From an uncultured Lachnospiraceae bacterium (GTDB taxonomy: Bacteria; Bacillota; Clostridia; Lachnospirales; Lachnospiraceae), in the NCBI GenBank assembly GCA_910579465.1, contig CAJTUB010000002.1, positions 1 through 6,879 on the forward strand: 6,879 bases of DNA, read 5' to 3'. Positions within the stretch are counted from its first letter, which is position 1. Each line of letters opens with the position of its first letter. The notes beneath the pieces were generated by a model that was not told the DNA's origin, made no database searches, and saw only the letters and a list, made by a program, of their open reading frames with translations. Position numbers and translations under genes: made by a program. Positions 4,851-6,879 of this stretch are shown in pieces.

Positions 4851-5942
4851 ATGAAAAAGGCGGTTAAGGTTATACTGATTATTTTAACTATTATGATATT
4901 TCTCATAAGCGGAGGTGTTTTTATACTGTATCAGGCGGCAAAATCTATGGGAATCGGGTCGGGACAGGTGGCAGACTATGAAACCAGAGTGAATATCTGG
5001 AATACCGTCCCCGGAAACAGTTCCCGTTCCAAACTGGAGGATATGAACATTGATTACGGGAAGAAGAACACACTGTTTGCCACGCTGAAATTTGCCGGAG
5101 CTATCGTCAACAGTAAATACTCCGACAAGGAATCGGTCATTGACACCTTTACTTATTTGTATGAGATCAAGGGCGGTTATGAAAAGGAAACCTATGAAGA
5201 TGAGCCGTATCTGATCCCGTATGTTGTGGAGGGCAGCGACAGCGCTGTGATTGTTATTCCGGGCGGCGGTTTCGGATATAAGTCGATGGACGGAACCGAT
5301 TCAGAGGGCAGGGACATTGCCATGACACTGAATAAAAACGGTATCAGCGCCTTTGTTCTGCATTACAGAACCAATCCCTATGAGTATCCGATTCCGTATT
5401 TGGATGTGCAACGGGCGGTGCGTTATCTCCGCTATCATGTCGAAACCTATCATCTTAATCCGGATAAAATCAGTCTGATTGGATTCAGTGCAGGCGGAAA
5501 CGAGATCGGAACATTTATTAACACCATTCAAGGTAAAAATATGTTTCCGGAGGACTATGTTCCCGATGAAATTGACGCCATAGACGATTCTGTATCTTCT
5601 GCCGCTATGATCTACCCTGCACTCAGCTTCCGCTATAATGTTCCCATGCTGTTTGGTATGTTTGATGATGAGGCTGTACGGGACGAGGCAAAACGGGAAG
5701 AGCTTTTGGAACTGACAGACTTGTACCGATATATTGATTCTCAGAATGTGAAGCAGTTTATCGTGTACGGTACAAAAGACAGTATGGTTGGTATGGATGA
5801 AACAAAAAATTACATCAACCATGCAAAAGAAAGCGGCTGCGATATAACGGTTGTAGAAGTCAACGGTCAGGATCACGGGATGAAGCAGGAATATTATATG
5901 GACGGCTATTTCATATGGCTGAAGGAGATATTTGAAGGATAA
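4851..5942 (+). CDS. Membrane-anchored alpha/beta hydrolase 2 (Aes/acetyl-xylan-esterase-like)
   Basis: This 363-residue protein starts MKKAVK, followed by a signal-anchor helix (about 6-30). A linker region of about 100 residues (about 35-130) shows no motif I recognise, and a hydrolase domain follows. PGGGFGY (137-143) is the oxyanion loop. The elbow is GFSAGG with Ser213, followed by Asn-Glu where relatives usually have His-Leu. Asp310 in YGTKDSM and His342 in GQDHGM complete the triad. The order and spacing resemble the esterase/acetyl-xylan-esterase group with PGGGY and GFSAGG motifs. The protein is probably an extracytoplasmic carbohydrate or small-ester deacylase, but the substrate is not shown by sequence. 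GGAGA (4839-4843) lies seven bases before the ATG. It is most likely in one operon with hydrolase 1, with no terminator between them. Confidence 0.88.
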   Translation: MKKAVKVILIILTIMIFLISGGVFILYQAAKSMGIGSGQVADYETRVNIWNTVPGNSSRSKLEDMNIDYGKKNTLFATLKFAGAIVNSKYSDKESVIDTFTYLYEIKGGYEKETYEDEPYLIPYVVEGSDSAVIVIPGGGFGYKSMDGTDSEGRDIAMTLNKNGISAFVLHYRTNPYEYPIPYLDVQRAVRYLRYHVETYHLNPDKISLIGFSAGGNEIGTFINTIQGKNMFPEDYVPDEIDAIDDSVSSAAMIYPALSFRYNVPMLFGMFDDEAVRDEAKREELLELTDLYRYIDSQNVKQFIVYGTKDSMVGMDETKNYINHAKESGCDITVVEVNGQDHGMKQEYYMDGYFIWLKEIFEG

Positions 5943-6020
5943 AAAACAGGATTGCAGTTTCCGTATTGGTAATGCTGATATAAGATAGAAACATGAATAA
6001 ACTAAGGGGGCTAATATCCT

Positions 6021-6879
6021 ATGAGAAAATTTTTAAAGTTTATATTGATTATCGCTGTCGTAATATTTGTTTTGCTGCTTCTCGGTTATCTAGGGCTGAA
6101 ATGGCTGTGGCACAATATCACAACCGCACAAATGGCGCCGGACAACTATACGACGGAAGTAAAAACAGGCGGCGGCATAGAGGCAAAGTACATGGCAAAC
6201 GGCAAGCAAGAAACAAAGTGCTTTGAGATTGATTATCCCGACAATGCGGATATCAAAAAGATTGAAATATGGTATCCCGCAGATATGGAAAACAGTGACA
6301 TAAAATATCCTGTGGTGCTGTTCGTGAACGGTACGGGCGTGGGTGCGTCAAGATACAAGCCGGTGTTTGAGCACCTTGCGTCGTGGGGATTTATTGCAGT
6401 AGGAAACGAAGATCCGTCCACATGGGAGGGCAAAAAGGCGGACGCAACGTTAGAATGGCTTCTAAAAGCAAATGAGGACGAAAACAGCGTTTTCTATCAA
6501 AAGATCGACCTTGATAATATTGGCGTTACGGGACATTCGCAGGGCGGCGTCGGCGTGTATAACACGATCAACGCTACGGAACACAAAGATTTGTATAAAT
6601 GTGCGGTCGCACTCTCCCCGACACAGGAAGAGGTTGCAGAGCAGGTTCTTCATATTCCGTATGACCCATCGAAAACTACTATCCCGATTTTGATGCTCTC
6701 CGGCACCGAAAATGATGTCATCACCCCGGATAATATGGAAAAATCCTATGCAAAGGTAAATTCCGTAAAGGCTATGGCAGTCAGAAAGGATGCGGCTCAC
6801 GGAGATATGCTCTATACCGCCGACGGCTATGTAACCGCATGGTTTATGTGGCAGCTTCAGGGGGATAGCGAAGCGGCAA
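6021..6879 (+). CDS. Membrane-anchored alpha/beta hydrolase 3 (GHSQGG type), cut by window end
   Basis: The frame is open from ATG 6021 to the last base (286 codons) without a stop, so the 3' end is missing. MRKFLK and a hydrophobic helix (about 5-28) form a signal anchor. FVNGTGVG (101-108) is the oxyanion strand; here an Asn-Gly-Thr-Gly turn replaces the HGG/GGG of the other two enzymes. The elbow is GHSQGG with Ser173. Asp232 (SGTENDV) and His260 (AAHGDM) give a full triad. This pattern resembles the dienelactone hydrolase/chlorophyllase/polyester-hydrolase-like branch, a different subfamily from its neighbours. The family usually ends soon after the His, so only a short tail is probably missing. 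AAGGGGG (6004-6010) stands ten bases upstream. The gene follows hydrolase 2 by 78 bases with no terminator, so the same operon is likely. Confidence 0.88.
   Translation, partial: MRKFLKFILIIAVVIFVLLLLGYLGLKWLWHNITTAQMAPDNYTTEVKTGGGIEAKYMANGKQETKCFEIDYPDNADIKKIEIWYPADMENSDIKYPVVLFVNGTGVGASRYKPVFEHLASWGFIAVGNEDPSTWEGKKADATLEWLLKANEDENSVFYQKIDLDNIGVTGHSQGGVGVYNTINATEHKDLYKCAVALSPTQEEVAEQVLHIPYDPSKTTIPILMLSGTENDVITPDNMEKSYAKVNSVKAMAVRKDAAHGDMLYTADGYVTAWFMWQLQGDSEAA

Noticed and set aside
5301..5876. Minus-strand 191-codon open frame
   Set aside because: It is fully antisense to the hydrolase 2 catalytic domain, its composition is unlike a folded protein, and no SD or promoter supports it.
5943..6020. 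Internal promoter before hydrolase 3 (TTGCAG near 5951 with TATAAG)
   Set aside because: The spacing is about 21 bases and both boxes are imperfect; simple operon read-through explains expression.
5993..6226. Plus-strand frame of 77 codons starting at 5993
   Set aside because: It overlaps hydrolase 3 in another frame, has no family features, and hydrolase 3 has a full triad and signal anchor in its own frame.
1..6879. Mobile element, integrase, CRISPR array, tRNA or attachment site
   Set aside because: No transposase/integrase motifs, spaced direct repeats, tRNA-like cloverleaf or long terminal repeats were seen in the window.

Overview
The window looks like a chromosomal accessory stretch from an anaerobic Firmicute (Bacillota), most likely class Clostridia and plausibly a gut Lachnospiraceae-type organism. 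This rests on strong AGGAGG-type ribosome binding sites, consensus sigma-A promoters, a CD3324-like small HTH protein, and protein sequences that read like clostridial homologues. The taxonomic call is an inference from sequence style, not from a search. No rRNA, tRNA, CRISPR array or recognisable transposase is present.

Left part (1-724): a minus-strand YbaK/EbsC-type aminoacyl-tRNA deacylase gene lacks its C-terminal third and ends in a tail unlike the family. An open plus-strand frame enters from the window edge across the same DNA, so position ~60-68 may be a recombination junction. The 402-base gap that follows holds a good promoter for ybaK, a very small minus-strand ORF candidate with a strong Shine-Dalgarno (SD) sequence, and a consensus promoter for the next operon.

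Middle operon (556-1812, plus strand): promoter, a membrane-anchored papain-like/C39-like cysteine peptidase, a 43-codon ORF overlapping it by ATGA, an intergenic hairpin, and a CD3324-family HTH protein. It is closed by an intrinsic terminator whose loop contains the last stop codon. A stand-alone class I SAM-dependent methyltransferase (1985-2914) follows.

Right part (3011-6879): a TetR-family repressor (minus strand) faces away from a plus-strand cluster. The cluster is a 49-residue membrane protein, then three unlike alpha/beta hydrolases, each with an N-terminal signal anchor and a positively charged N-terminus that predicts an extracytoplasmic catalytic domain. The last hydrolase runs off the window. 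The gap between tetR and the cluster carries two face-to-face sigma-A promoters, each with a palindrome over its -10 box. The simplest model is that TetR represses both itself and the hydrolase operon until a ligand, perhaps an ester or hydrophobic compound handled by the hydrolases, releases it. This regulated set of surface-anchored esterase-like enzymes is the most interesting content of the window.
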